The notes under the pieces: model-generated
What the model was told of the DNA's origin: nothing
The model's input: only the letters and a program-made list of their open reading frames with translations
Database searches by the model: none
Shown: piece by piece, positions 41,329-49,441 of the stretch
Layout of the letters: the number at the start of each line of letters is the position of its first letter
How positions within the stretch are numbered: the first letter of the stretch is position 1
Assembly (NCBI GenBank): GCA_029339505.1
Contig: JAQISU010000164.1
Location: 186,001 to 250,000, forward strand
Direction: 5' to 3'
Origin: Unio delphinus
Lineage: Eukaryota > Mollusca > Bivalvia > Unionida > Unionidae
DNA: 64,000 nucleotides
Position numbers and translations under genes: made by a program

Positions 41329-42723
41329 TTATGATTTCACAAACAGACTAATCGCTAACACCTCTTCTTGTAAATCAATCAGATTATTTGACTGGTCGGT
41401 GAGTTTGAAATTAATTCTGGTTAATGAATTATTATGGCATCGCATATAGACAGGATTAATTGGGTTTTCAATAATTAGGAATCCTGGAGGAGCTGTTGGT
41501 GCAAATGAATAAAGAATATATCCCTGCTGAGCTTGATTTGATTGCTCTAGATTAATCTGATAGCTTCCTTCGATAACATCACACACTAAATTGAGCGCAA
41601 TCACCGATGAAATATTCACGTTGAACGGAGCGATATGCCTGCCGCCACCGTCTGGGTCATTATTGTGTTTGAGGATTTTTATTTCCGGTGATGCTGTTTT
41701 TTTCCACGTATCATGAATTATTTTGAAACCAACATCGATGGCATCATTGAGAAGTTTTTTTAGTTCTGGTACGTTATATCCTGGTAGTTTGAATGTTGGA
41801 ATATCTTCAACGCGGATATTATAGTTTGATGCAAATCTTGTTCTCGATATGGGGTTTTTATCATCGAGTATAAATCGAATAATTTGTGAATTAAATTTTT
41901 CCATATCGTCGATAATTTTGTTACATGTTTCTACGACGCTGATAAATTCATCTCGGGTGAGAGAGCCGGATTTAAGGGGTATTAACAACAGTGATAAATC
42001 GTTGTTTATTGCATAAATCATACCAGTGATTTTAGGTTTGTTAACAAAATAATCCCCCTCTATTTTCTCCCCTGGCTTCTCTCTTCCAGTTGGTTGGTAT
42101 ATTAAATCAAAAAAATCTGTAATGAATTGGTAATCTCTATAACTACTCCCTATTGGATCATGATTTTTTATCACGTCGGTGACATAATCATTTTTTTGTG
42201 GTTCTGGTAAATCAACGGTTTTTCCCCCTGGTGGTTTTTCAGGCCATCCTAGTACGGTTCTTATTGAGCTTTGATAGATATCTACAACGTATCCTTCTGT
42301 GTTTATCTCAATTGCGGATGATAGCGTCGGTTCATGAACTGTTATAGCGATTTTTGACTCTACTCCAGTAATCGATTTTATTCTACGCGCGAATTCATTA
42401 TTGATTTGTTCAATTTGGTATGACCCTGTTGGTATCGAAACGACGTTCCAGTCTGGGGTTCCGTCGGGTTTATTCTTATTCGCAAACACTAAAGAATTAT
42501 TCGGTTGTTGACCACCAAATGATTTTGATCTGATATTAGGCCAACTGTGATACACTCGTAGTTTTGCAAGCGCTATCTCCTTCACTGGGACCGGAGAGGG
42601 GAAATTCACACTGAATTCTGGATTCGTTGATGTTATTGATATCATGCTTGTTTGTACTGGGTTCGTGTTCTCCACTATTCGTTGAAGTAATTCCTGCGGT
42701 GTTGTCATTGTTATTATACTCAT
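41329..42723 (-). CDS. Putative penton-like minor capsid protein of the Polinton
   Basis: 464 residues. The first third has the pattern of a widespread Polinton-linked virion protein: NFPSPVPVKEIALAKLRVYH, NNSLVF, then SIPTGSYQIEQINNEF (residues 96-110). The last third completes it with VIALNLVCDVIEGSY, YSFAPTAPPGFLIIENP and a final SLTRINFKLTDQSNNLIDLQ followed by LAISLFV. Between these, residues 180-340 form a largely helical insertion absent from the short versions I know. Such proteins are thought to be jelly-roll minor capsid (penton) subunits at the virion vertices. It is the last gene of the leftward block, ending 18 bp from the left inverted repeat. The family name is inferred from order and pattern; a host-contact role is possible but not shown. 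Confidence 0.6.
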   Translation of the reverse strand: MSIITMTTPQELLQRIVENTNPVQTSMISITSTNPEFSVNFPSPVPVKEIALAKLRVYHSWPNIRSKSFGGQQPNNSLVFANKNKPDGTPDWNVVSIPTGSYQIEQINNEFARRIKSITGVESKIAITVHEPTLSSAIEINTEGYVVDIYQSSIRTVLGWPEKPPGGKTVDLPEPQKNDYVTDVIKNHDPIGSSYRDYQFITDFFDLIYQPTGREKPGEKIEGDYFVNKPKITGMIYAINNDLSLLLIPLKSGSLTRDEFISVVETCNKIIDDMEKFNSQIIRFILDDKNPISRTRFASNYNIRVEDIPTFKLPGYNVPELKKLLNDAIDVGFKIIHDTWKKTASPEIKILKHNNDPDGGGRHIAPFNVNISSVIALNLVCDVIEGSYQINLEQSNQAQQGYILYSFAPTAPPGFLIIENPINPVYMRCHNNSLTRINFKLTDQSNNLIDLQEEVLAISLFVKS

Positions 42724-42942
42724 GATTTATTTCTAATTTTGGTATCGATGAATCATAAATACTGACCATCACTGAGAACTCACAATCTGGTAATGTTGAT
42801 ATTATTGAGATCATTTTGTTTTTTGGGTTCGTGTTTTCTGATTCCATCGGTGTTGTCATTGTTATTATACTCATGTTGTCGCTCTAATTTCGATATCGCG
42901 GAATCAAAAATACTGACCATCGCCGAGAATTCACTATCTGAT
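42632..42942 (-). repeat. Tandem duplication of the membrane-protein/penton gene junction
   Basis: Two diverged copies, about 42632-42790 and 42798-42942, offset by 151 bp (start-codon motifs at 42723 and 42874). Each contains the start motif encoding MSIITMTTP, which overlaps an out-of-frame HEYNNNDNT segment, and the upstream coding segment EFSxMVSIxDSxIxKLE. The duplication adds a spare start and a shifted tail; the 112-codon frame at 42536-42874 is a by-product of it. Confidence 0.85.
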
Positions 42943-43325
42943 ATAATCGTATTGTCGAGTGACGACGATATCATCAATGATAATTGCGAATATGCGGTTG
43001 ATGCAATATGAAATTGAAGTAAGTAATTCTGCAGTTTACTCTGGCTGCATGATGATATCTTTTTTGCTATCCCGGTTAATATACCCCCGATTGTAGCCAC
43101 CGCAGAAATGCAAATTGGAACTACGACCGGGGCAATCATTGTAACCGATGCAAGTATTATTCCGGCACCAGTGAGAACGCTTGACACCGAGTATATAATA
43201 ACATCAATTGTGGTGATTCTTCGTCGGTATTTTTTTATTTTTATTTGATATTCCTCAGTGAGGGTTTTGAGTCTATTTTGAAATTCTCTGACCTGATCAT
43301 AGCGACATTGCGTTGATGAAATCAT
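42780..43325 (-). CDS. Polinton membrane protein, two hydrophobic helices
   Basis: 181 residues. A charged N-terminal helix (residues 10-38, likely coiled coil) leads into two long hydrophobic segments, about 41-60 (VIIYSVSSVLTGAGIILAS) and 62-87 (MIAPVVVPICISAVATIGG), then a polar helical tail. Small proteins with this layout are common beside the fibre and penton genes of animal Polintons. They could be virion membrane or membrane-disrupting proteins, but no function is established from sequence. The C-terminal 50 residues were altered by the junction duplication: its frame now runs past the duplicated start motif and ends at 42780. Confidence 0.6.
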   Translation of the reverse strand: MISSTQCRYDQVREFQNRLKTLTEEYQIKIKKYRRRITTIDVIIYSVSSVLTGAGIILASVTMIAPVVVPICISAVATIGGILTGIAKKISSCSQSKLQNYLLQFHIASTAYSQLSLMISSSLDNTIISDSEFSAMVSIFDSAISKLERQHEYNNNDNTDGIRKHEPKKQNDLNNINITRL

Positions 43326-43376
43326 TTTTATTTTAAAAACACTAGCGTTTTCAATTGTGAAATCCGAACGATTTAG

Positions 43377-44324
43377 TTATTTACTTAAATCCGCTACGAA
43401 TTCCACATACCACGTTATTGAAACCCCAATCAAACTTTTATCAGTATATGTTATAGTGAACTTTTCAGTTTTATCCTTGTCGATGATCGTTGAAATCGTA
43501 TTGTTGACCCCGGATGAACTCGACGATGATATATTAAATTGAGTTAATGGTGTTACTAGTGTTAATCGATAAATACCTTTAACGGTTGCAGTGATATCTA
43601 ATTTGTTGTTTGTAGGTGTCCACTCAAATGATCCGTGTTGGATTGTATATACTACGTTATTGGTTTTCTCATGAGGAATTTTTGTTTTTTCAATGATTGT
43701 TATCATCCTCGAAAAATCACCTTTGACGGCTTCGATGAAAGTTTTCGTCTCATCGATGGATTTTTTAATATCAGGGAGTTTTATTTCAATTTTATCCAAC
43801 TGGGTTCCGATAAATTTATCAATGATATTTCTACGAAATGATATAAACTGTTTTACGTTATCTTCAATTCTAGATTCAAGTGTTTTTAGTACAAACACAG
43901 AATTGTTTAATTCATCGTTGAGAGTTTTTAATCGATCTGTAATCGTCGAAACGAGTACACCCGGTTTAAGTTTACCCTGATCGGAAAATAACGCGATAGT
44001 ATCCTCGATTGCGTTTTGTTGTTTAACCAAAATATCATCCAGAGAAATATTACTGGTTTTCAATTTACCCTGATCGGAAAATAACGCGATAGTATCCTCG
44101 ATTGCGTTTTGTTGTTTAACTAAAATATCATCCAGAGAAATATTACTGGATTTCAATTTACCCTGTTTGTCTTGAAATACAACTATTTCATTAGGATCAA
44201 CACTTGTTAAATTTAACGTCTCAGCTATTTCATCTTCAATTATTTTTTTTACATCCTTGATAGAATCAGGTGGTGCAGTGCCATCGGGTTTGGGTTTCAA
44301 AGATCTCCCCCAAATATCAATCAT
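43377..44324 (-). CDS. Polinton coiled-coil fibre-like protein
   Basis: 315 residues starting MIDIWGR, an opening I associate with Polinton fibre-like genes. Residues 54-115 hold two perfect-to-near-perfect 31-residue repeats (core GKLKSSNISLDDILVKQQ; 93-bp DNA unit). Residues 120-220 are predicted coiled coil from heptad-like charged helices. The C-terminal 95 residues are beta-rich (TIQHGSFEWTPTNNKLDIT, then GIYRLTLVTPLTQFNI) and look like a head domain. A trimeric stalk-and-head fibre is a reasonable inference and would act in attachment, but no known fold is proven. It ends 51 bp before the membrane-protein start. Confidence 0.5.
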   Translation of the reverse strand: MIDIWGRSLKPKPDGTAPPDSIKDVKKIIEDEIAETLNLTSVDPNEIVVFQDKQGKLKSSNISLDDILVKQQNAIEDTIALFSDQGKLKTSNISLDDILVKQQNAIEDTIALFSDQGKLKPGVLVSTITDRLKTLNDELNNSVFVLKTLESRIEDNVKQFISFRRNIIDKFIGTQLDKIEIKLPDIKKSIDETKTFIEAVKGDFSRMITIIEKTKIPHEKTNNVVYTIQHGSFEWTPTNNKLDITATVKGIYRLTLVTPLTQFNISSSSSSGVNNTISTIIDKDKTEKFTITYTDKSLIGVSITWYVEFVADLSK

Positions 44325-44325
44325 G

Positions 44326-44763
44326 TTATTGTAAAACTCTTTCTCTCTCTAAAAAGCGATTGCTGGTGTAGTCATTTACGACAATATGAGGTGGTTTTCC
44401 GCTTGGGTTACTCAAGGAGTTAGAAATAGCGTCAAGGACATTTAATACTTCGCTGCCACATATTGGTGGGTCATTGATTTGTTGTGTTGGTAGCGTAGAA
44501 TACCAAGTCTTCATTGGAAATTGTTTTATGTAACGCATAAACTCTTTTGGTGGGGCTAATCCATATGAATCAAAATAGACAATCCCACGTGGATCAATAG
44601 CGTATGCAACCCAGTGAGTTCCAGGTCCGGTGCTGTTATCGAGATTAATAATACCTGTTTCAGTTTTGTTTGGTTGATGTGGTAATTGATCTTTCATAAA
44701 GACACCTCTGAAATTTTTAATCACTAGTTTTTTAGCCGCATTCATTAAATCAAAATTGGACAT
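44326..44763 (-). CDS. Adenain-like cysteine protease of the Polinton
   Basis: 145 residues from the ATG at 44763, which lies 21 bp after the stop of the upstream core-protein gene. An in-frame ATG at 44874 is unlikely because the added residues are only the core-gene repeat read in another frame. Adenain motifs are in order: GTHWVAY (His50), YFDSYGLAPP (Asp65) and QQINDPPICG (Gln about 94-95, Cys102). They match the His-Asp/Glu-Gln-Cys arrangement of adenovirus maturation protease and C48/Ulp1-type enzymes. In Polintons and adenoviruses it cleaves capsid and core proteins during virion maturation. The usual second Cys after the CG motif is replaced (CGSEVL). Confidence 0.85.
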   Translation of the reverse strand: MSNFDLMNAAKKLVIKNFRGVFMKDQLPHQPNKTETGIINLDNSTGPGTHWVAYAIDPRGIVYFDSYGLAPPKEFMRYIKQFPMKTWYSTLPTQQINDPPICGSEVLNVLDAISNSLSNPSGKPPHIVVNDYTSNRFLERERVLQ

Positions 44764-44783
44764 AGGAATCTTCGATTCCTGAA

Positions 44784-45302
44784 TTAATAAATCGTTCCTG
44801 GTAGTCTTAGACCCTTTCCGCTGTACCACGAATACGGGGTTCCTGGTAGTCTTAGACCCTTTCCGCTGTACCAAGAATACGGGGTTCCTGGTAGTCTTAG
44901 ACCCTTTCCCTTTTTTTTATATCCTTTCCCAGTTGCTTTCTTTAGTGCCATTCCTGCTGCAGTACCAACGGCTCCTAACGCTGCCGCTTTAGCCACCGCT
45001 GGGGCTGCTGCTGCAATCAATGCTGGAATCGCAGCTAACAACGGAAATATACCGCCTGTTTTAATCATATTTTTGATAGCAGCCGCAGAAAGAGTAATCT
45101 GAACACCTTTTTTGGCTGCAAGTGCATCATTGAAATGTTTTATTTGACGAGTTGTCAGCGATAGTTTATTTGCACCACCAGTCATTTGGTTGGGTTTCAA
45201 CGTGATTGTGGTTCCACATTTTTTAGCTGATTCCGATTGAAATTTTTTTAATTGACCGGGAGTTAACGCAACACTAATAGCACTATATGACATGTTATAC
45301 AT
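44784..45302 (-). CDS. Polinton virion core-like protein with C-terminal repeats
   Basis: 172 residues (alternative start Met4). The N-terminus is polar (LTPGQLKKFQSESAKKCG; LTTRQIKHFNDALAAKKG) in two similar helix-turn blocks. A hydrophobic Ala/Gly-rich centre follows (GGIFPLLAAIPALIAAAAPA, residues 83-102). The tail is basic with two and a half copies of GKGLRLPGTPYSWYS (45-bp DNA units, residues 132-172). This resembles small core or membrane-active proteins encoded next to Polinton capsid genes and recalls adenovirus core peptides. A packaging or internal virion role is inferred. It sits between the protease and the capsid gene. Confidence 0.6.
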   Translation of the reverse strand: MYNMSYSAISVALTPGQLKKFQSESAKKCGTTITLKPNQMTGGANKLSLTTRQIKHFNDALAAKKGVQITLSAAAIKNMIKTGGIFPLLAAIPALIAAAAPAVAKAAALGAVGTAAGMALKKATGKGYKKKGKGLRLPGTPYSWYSGKGLRLPGTPYSWYSGKGLRLPGTIY

Positions 45303-45355
45303 AATAGATTGATTCTAAATCGTTTACAATTTCAATGAAAAATCGAGAAAATCAA

Positions 45356-46771
45356 TCAAAGATTTTCTACTGGGGCATCTAACACTCTCATTCTTCCTCC
45401 AACACCTTCGAGTAGCATTGATTTATCACTAAGAATGACAGCAACCGCTCTATAATTAGCAATACCACCAGGACGGGTTACACGGGCTCTAAAGTGTATA
45501 TCAACAACAGATTGTCTCATCAAATCGAGATGTTCCAATGAAAAGTAATAAATCGGATAGAGGCTTTTAAAATCCAATTGTGATATTTGCAAACCAGTAT
45601 CCACATTTTGATCACGTGCCATAAACGACAATAGGTTATGATATACACGTGCAATATGGTTGTGAGTGTAATCAAGTTGTACATCTTCAGATGGTTCCTG
45701 TTGTCCGTTTATTCTCAGTGAGACCTCTCTAACACCTAACTGATCAAATATCATATGACTTCGTTGTTGATTACCAACTCGTGCATTATTCTGTAACGCC
45801 ACAAATATATGACGTGGAGCTGAAACCCCTTGTTTTGATGCCAGATGCCAAGTAAATATATCATCAACATTGTCTTGTTTAATATCCGTAGTCACTGATA
45901 ACCAACTCAACAATGACTTTCCTCCTTGTTCCATAAATGACAACAATTTTTCTTCTGCTGTGATCGATGGAGTTAACACTGGCATCCACAATGCTAGTTT
46001 TGTTAAAATGACTTTACCATCAGCAACACCAGCATCATGCCATATTGCATCATTATCAGTACCCTTTCGTACAAGCGCTACTGTGTGTTTAGCTCCATAA
46101 ATAACCTTTCGGACATTTCTACAGAATCCAAAAATATGATGCAGTGGAATTACACATGAAAACTGTCGACGCTGTCCATGCAACGTTGCTACGCGTGTTG
46201 CAAACCCTAGGTTATAGTTAGTGATATTATTTATGACATCAAAAGTACCAGCTGGTCTTGTATATCCGGCTGGTGCTGGATCAACTGCGGTAGCTTGTGT
46301 TGCCTTGACTCTAGAATACTGGTTGTGTTCAGGGTGATCAGTAATATCCTTAGAAAACATCATAGATGGACCAGCTGATCTTGTATAATCATCAGAGTAT
46401 CTCGCTAACCCTATGATTGTTGTGGCCACATCAACTTCACGGTCAATGGATTCAATTTCCTTTCCATCAATGAGATATCTAGCGCTTTCAAATAACGCCA
46501 TGATCCCATTATTAACAAAACCGACTTTGATAGTTGGGTTATTGTCATATGGTGTATTAGCATCGACATTTGTTACAAGTTCTCCTTCTACTTCAATAAA
46601 TGCTTCACACGGTAGAAAATATTTACTGGTATCATGAACTTGAAGTTCAATTCGCGATCGGAGATCTGGTTGTACTGCGTGATAAGAATAAAATTGAAAA
46701 TCGCGTACAGAATCATTCTTGCCAACTGGGGCATCCATATCAAATGCTGGATCAGGTGACCTTTTGAACAT
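45356..46771 (-). CDS. Polinton major capsid protein (double jelly-roll)
   Basis: 471 residues, intact. Signature elements are DAPVGKNDSVRDFQFYSY near the N-terminus, FVNNGIMALFESARYLIDGK (residues 86-105), the family hallmark CVIPLHHIFGFC (206-217) followed by VIYGAKHTVALVRKG, and the C-terminal YYFSLEHLDLMRQSVVDIHF. These correspond to the two jelly rolls of Polinton/adintovirus hexon-like proteins, which form pseudohexameric capsomers of an icosahedral shell. No stop or frameshift is present, so a folded capsid protein could be made. Confidence 0.93.
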   Translation of the reverse strand: MFKRSPDPAFDMDAPVGKNDSVRDFQFYSYHAVQPDLRSRIELQVHDTSKYFLPCEAFIEVEGELVTNVDANTPYDNNPTIKVGFVNNGIMALFESARYLIDGKEIESIDREVDVATTIIGLARYSDDYTRSAGPSMMFSKDITDHPEHNQYSRVKATQATAVDPAPAGYTRPAGTFDVINNITNYNLGFATRVATLHGQRRQFSCVIPLHHIFGFCRNVRKVIYGAKHTVALVRKGTDNDAIWHDAGVADGKVILTKLALWMPVLTPSITAEEKLLSFMEQGGKSLLSWLSVTTDIKQDNVDDIFTWHLASKQGVSAPRHIFVALQNNARVGNQQRSHMIFDQLGVREVSLRINGQQEPSEDVQLDYTHNHIARVYHNLLSFMARDQNVDTGLQISQLDFKSLYPIYYFSLEHLDLMRQSVVDIHFRARVTRPGGIANYRAVAVILSDKSMLLEGVGGRMRVLDAPVENL

Positions 46772-46810
46772 TTATTCTATTTATCAGAGTCTAAATCGCG
46801 ATTTTTCATT

Positions 46811-47272
46811 TCATCGTCGTGTTTTTTTAAAGCCACTTCCTGCTATCATGTTTGCTATCATGTTATTTTGGTCCCCTTGATTTATCAAGGGAGTCACCAT
46901 CGACGCTAATTTTTCGTCTACTGCGTTATTTATAATTCTACTAACACTTGCAGGCATTTCCGCTGTAGACGGTAACGGTTTCTTTTTTCGTAAATCACTT
47001 CGTGATTTCACTAATGATGTTAATTTATTCTTCGCAGTTGAAAATGCTTTTCCAGCAAGATCTCCAACAGCACTAATCCCCTTATCACGAATAACATCAA
47101 TTGCTTTCATTGATAATTGTTTAGCTAACGGCATCACTTTTGGAGCCATTCTCGCAAATAACCCTGCAATGGTATTGCCTAAACCATCTCCGTAGTATGC
47201 TCTATAAACTGGAAACCGTGAATTAACTACATAGACGAGGGTTGGTTTATCATGATTGTAGTGTATGATCAT
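46811..47272 (-). CDS. Small Polinton virion protein, pVI/pX-like
   Basis: 153 residues. A short leader precedes YYGDGLGNTIAGLFARMAPK (residues 26-45), an amphipathic glycine-led helix. A basic helical region follows (KNKLTSLVKSRSDLRKKK) and the protein ends GSGFKKTRR. Small proteins with a G-x-GLG...GLF helix lie beside Polinton capsid genes and are compared with adenovirus minor core/cement proteins (pVI, pX). A virion-internal role is inferred. Its leader matches that of the next gene upstream at 28 of 30 positions. Confidence 0.55.
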   Translation of the reverse strand: MIIHYNHDKPTLVYVVNSRFPVYRAYYGDGLGNTIAGLFARMAPKVMPLAKQLSMKAIDVIRDKGISAVGDLAGKAFSTAKNKLTSLVKSRSDLRKKKPLPSTAEMPASVSRIINNAVDEKLASMVTPLINQGDQNNMIANMIAGSGFKKTRR

Positions 47273-47302
47273 TATTTTAAATCAGAAACAATTTTTCAAT
47301 TG
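47273..47302 (-). promoter_or_regulatory. Shared late-gene leader, copy 1
   Basis: The 30 bp immediately before the start codon at 47272 matches 48363-48392 at 28 positions. The common core read on the plus strand is AAATCAGAAACAATTTT followed by CAATTG. A promoter or 5' leader for virion genes is inferred. Confidence 0.5.
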
Positions 47303-47312
47303 ACTTTTCAAT

Positions 47313-48362
47313 TCAGTCACTATGATACCCACTTTCCACTAACTCGCCAATGAAATCTCGATATGTGCTGATATCCATGATACCACCCTGAAATAATCGT
47401 CTACAGATATCAGCTGCTTCATTAATTATTTCCGGTGAGTTATTTCCGGCTCGTTTTCCTCCGATGAGAACCTCTAATCGTGATATATCACTGAGAACAC
47501 TACCAGGACATGAAATCCAAGGATTTTCCCTCGAAGAGTTTCCAACTAAACCACTGCCTGAAAATCCTTTGGTTTTATCAGTGATACCGGTTGCACCTTT
47601 TTCATGATCAGCTTCTCTCGTTATTTTCATCGGTTGGGGGGATTGTGTTATATCAATAAATTTTGATTGTTCTGGTAGTCTAAGAAATCCGGTATCCGAT
47701 TGCTCCCCTATAGATGATTCAGCTTTTTTTATTGCTGCCATATATTCCTGAAATGTTTTATCATCTCCTTTTGCTTGAGAGGAACCTGATAGTATACGAT
47801 ATAACCCCCTATACCAATCTTTTTTAGGGGGAAGATTATAATCACCTTGAATATATTTTCTTCTCTGATGAAAACTCCTAGTGACAAATTGGGCTAATTC
47901 TTCCATAGAATCAAATTTTTTATTTCTCAATTCATCTAATTTACCGGGAAGAAGTTTTTCATTGAATGCAACTCGTCCACTAGTAGTATCCTCCCCTTCT
48001 TCTTGAAATTCGGGTGGGGGGATATCTTCTTGAAGTTCTCGTTGTTGTTCTGAAGCGGTTGATATATCCTGAGGAAGTGTTTTCAATGATTTTTTTGTTT
48101 GTTTAGTTCTTTTTGCTATTTTTTCTAACACAGGAAGAAAAGACTCTTCTTGTTTTTTTCCTTCTTCAGAGATTGTTGACACTATCTGTTTCGTTGCTGT
48201 GGTTACTGGTTTAAACAATTCTTCAGACCCCACAGCAAAATCAGTTTGTAAACTCTGTCGTTGTTGCAGTTTATTCCGTACAGAGTCGCGAATTGGTACA
48301 AATTTCTTAATTGCATCCAGTCGTTCACGAGCCAATCGGGTTGTTAATGCTTCATTGACCAT
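47313..48362 (-). CDS. Polinton structural or assembly protein, unknown function
   Basis: 349 residues. The N-terminus is LTTRLARERLDAIKKFVPIR with long charged helices. The centre (residues 95-130) is acidic and disordered. Residues 180-190 contain KKDWYRGLYRIL. The C-terminus has SGLVGNSSRENPW, then GSVLSDISRLEVLIGGKRAG and a three-helix end. Polintons of marine invertebrates often encode a protein with a similar C-terminal G-x-L...LE.LLG.I.AGN module beside the capsid genes, which I recall without a known function. It is the first long gene of the virion block and carries the shared leader. Confidence 0.5.
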   Translation of the reverse strand: MVNEALTTRLARERLDAIKKFVPIRDSVRNKLQQRQSLQTDFAVGSEELFKPVTTATKQIVSTISEEGKKQEESFLPVLEKIAKRTKQTKKSLKTLPQDISTASEQQRELQEDIPPPEFQEEGEDTTSGRVAFNEKLLPGKLDELRNKKFDSMEELAQFVTRSFHQRRKYIQGDYNLPPKKDWYRGLYRILSGSSQAKGDDKTFQEYMAAIKKAESSIGEQSDTGFLRLPEQSKFIDITQSPQPMKITREADHEKGATGITDKTKGFSGSGLVGNSSRENPWISCPGSVLSDISRLEVLIGGKRAGNNSPEIINEAADICRRLFQGGIMDISTYRDFIGELVESGYHSD

Positions 48363-48392
48363 TATTTGAAATCAGAAACAATTTTCCAATTG
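48363..48392 (-). promoter_or_regulatory. Shared late-gene leader, copy 2
   Basis: Partner of 47273-47302. Weaker echoes (AATTG near A-runs, or CGATTTAGA) lie before the core-protein, capsid and membrane-protein genes. Confidence 0.5.
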
Positions 48393-48461
48393 CAAAACAC
48401 TTTTTCAATCCCGACCTAACACCATCGATTTTTGACATCCCTTGAGGGTCGGCTAAAAAAA

Positions 48462-48540
48462 AAATGATTAATGGTCGGGCAATCAAATAATGATAAATAG
48501 TCGGTCAATCAAATAATGATAAATGGTCGGTCAATCAAAA
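48462..48540. repeat. About 26-bp intergenic repeat, three copies
   Basis: GGTCGG(G/T)CAATCAAATAATGATAAAT repeated three times in the 170-bp gap between two Polinton genes. It could be a regulatory or origin-like array, or only slippage. Confidence 0.75.
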
Positions 48541-48936
48541 TTGTTCATTTTCTTGAATTAACGCCCGTAGGTTTCTAACTTTAGAATTAACCTCCTTTTT
48601 CAATTCGTATTCGTACCCCAATTCTTTTCGTATTCGTTCTACGATGGTATACAACGGAGCGAACACACTTACGTCACTGGAAAATGCGAGAGAGTCCTTA
48701 ATAGAATTCTGAATTCTTTTGATGAGCGCATACTTCTTTGGTAGCATATATTTATTGTTGTTAACTCCGTATTCTATATCCTGAAAATCAGACATGATTT
48801 GATCAGGATTTAACCCATCTGATAGTTCAATATCCCAACTTTTCAATTTTGAAATCTCGAATAAAATGCTATTCATGTTTTCAGAATTCATTATTCTATA
48901 ATAATGATATATTTCTAAATGAAAAATATGACGCAT
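48535..48936 (-). CDS. Small Polinton protein, unrecognised
   Basis: 133 residues, helical and charged, with no family that I recognise. The first ATG (48936) overlaps the stop of the HNH gene as TAATG, which suggests re-initiation. The internal ATG at 48891 (MNSENMNS) is an alternative start. The C-terminal helix KELGYEYELKKEVNSKVRNL may be a coiled coil. Confidence 0.5.
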   Translation of the reverse strand: MRHIFHLEIYHYYRIMNSENMNSILFEISKLKSWDIELSDGLNPDQIMSDFQDIEYGVNNNKYMLPKKYALIKRIQNSIKDSLAFSSDVSVFAPLYTIVERIRKELGYEYELKKEVNSKVRNLRALIQENEQF

Positions 48937-49427
48937 TAGACGTAACTAAATCGAATTTTCTGTCCTGTCTTTTTTGAAATCGCCGTTTTGGTTATCCCCT
49001 CTGCAACTCTTCGTACTGAGGGTGGACAAATATCGAAGTGCCTACCGGCGCTAGTTATTGATTGAAATATTTTTTCTTCGTTAGTTATCGTATTCAAAGA
49101 TTTCACAGGTCTCGCTTTTTTTGAGCATTTTCCAGTCTCTCCTCTTTTCAAATTCTCACTTTGTGTGATAGCTTGCAGATTTGATAAAGAATTGTTTTTC
49201 GGATTAGAATCCTTGTGATCAATGACAGAATCATCCTCGATCAATCCATAAAAACACTCAAATGCGAAACGATGATTGAGATAAGTTTTCTTTCCAGCAC
49301 CAAACACCAAATACCCCATACCATTGTCAGCACCAACTGATTTCTTCAGTCTGCGGTTTCTTACAACACCATCAGTGGATGCTTCATAATTTGTGATCAC
49401 AGGGTGTTGTCTGAATTCTTGGTTCAT
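48936..49427 (-). CDS. HNH endonuclease with NUMOD-like flanks (homing type)
   Basis: 163 residues. An N-terminal NUMOD4-like segment (YEASTDGVVRNRR) precedes an HNH_3-type core: NHRFAFECFYGLI (His52), VIDHKDSNPKNNSLSNLQ (His71, with Asn residues at 75-83). A NUMOD1-like DNA-binding segment follows (IFQSITSAGRHFDICPPSVR), with a KTGQKIRFSYV tail. This domain order is that of phage and large-virus group-I-intron-style homing endonucleases. It would nick or cleave DNA with a Zn or Mg co-factor. All key histidines and asparagines are in place. It is unusual as a gene of an animal Polinton and may be a cargo gene acquired from viruses. Confidence 0.85.
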   Translation of the reverse strand: MNQEFRQHPVITNYEASTDGVVRNRRLKKSVGADNGMGYLVFGAGKKTYLNHRFAFECFYGLIEDDSVIDHKDSNPKNNSLSNLQAITQSENLKRGETGKCSKKARPVKSLNTITNEEKIFQSITSAGRHFDICPPSVRRVAEGITKTAISKKTGQKIRFSYV

Positions 49428-49441
49428 TCGTATACATAATA

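Noticed and set aside
42536..42874. 112-codon frame as a separate Polinton gene
   Set aside because: It consists of the duplicated junction and an out-of-frame stretch of the penton-like gene.
44764..44874. N-terminal extension of the adenain-like protease
   Set aside because: The extra 37 codons are the core-protein repeat read in another frame; the ATG at 44763 fits the gene boundary.
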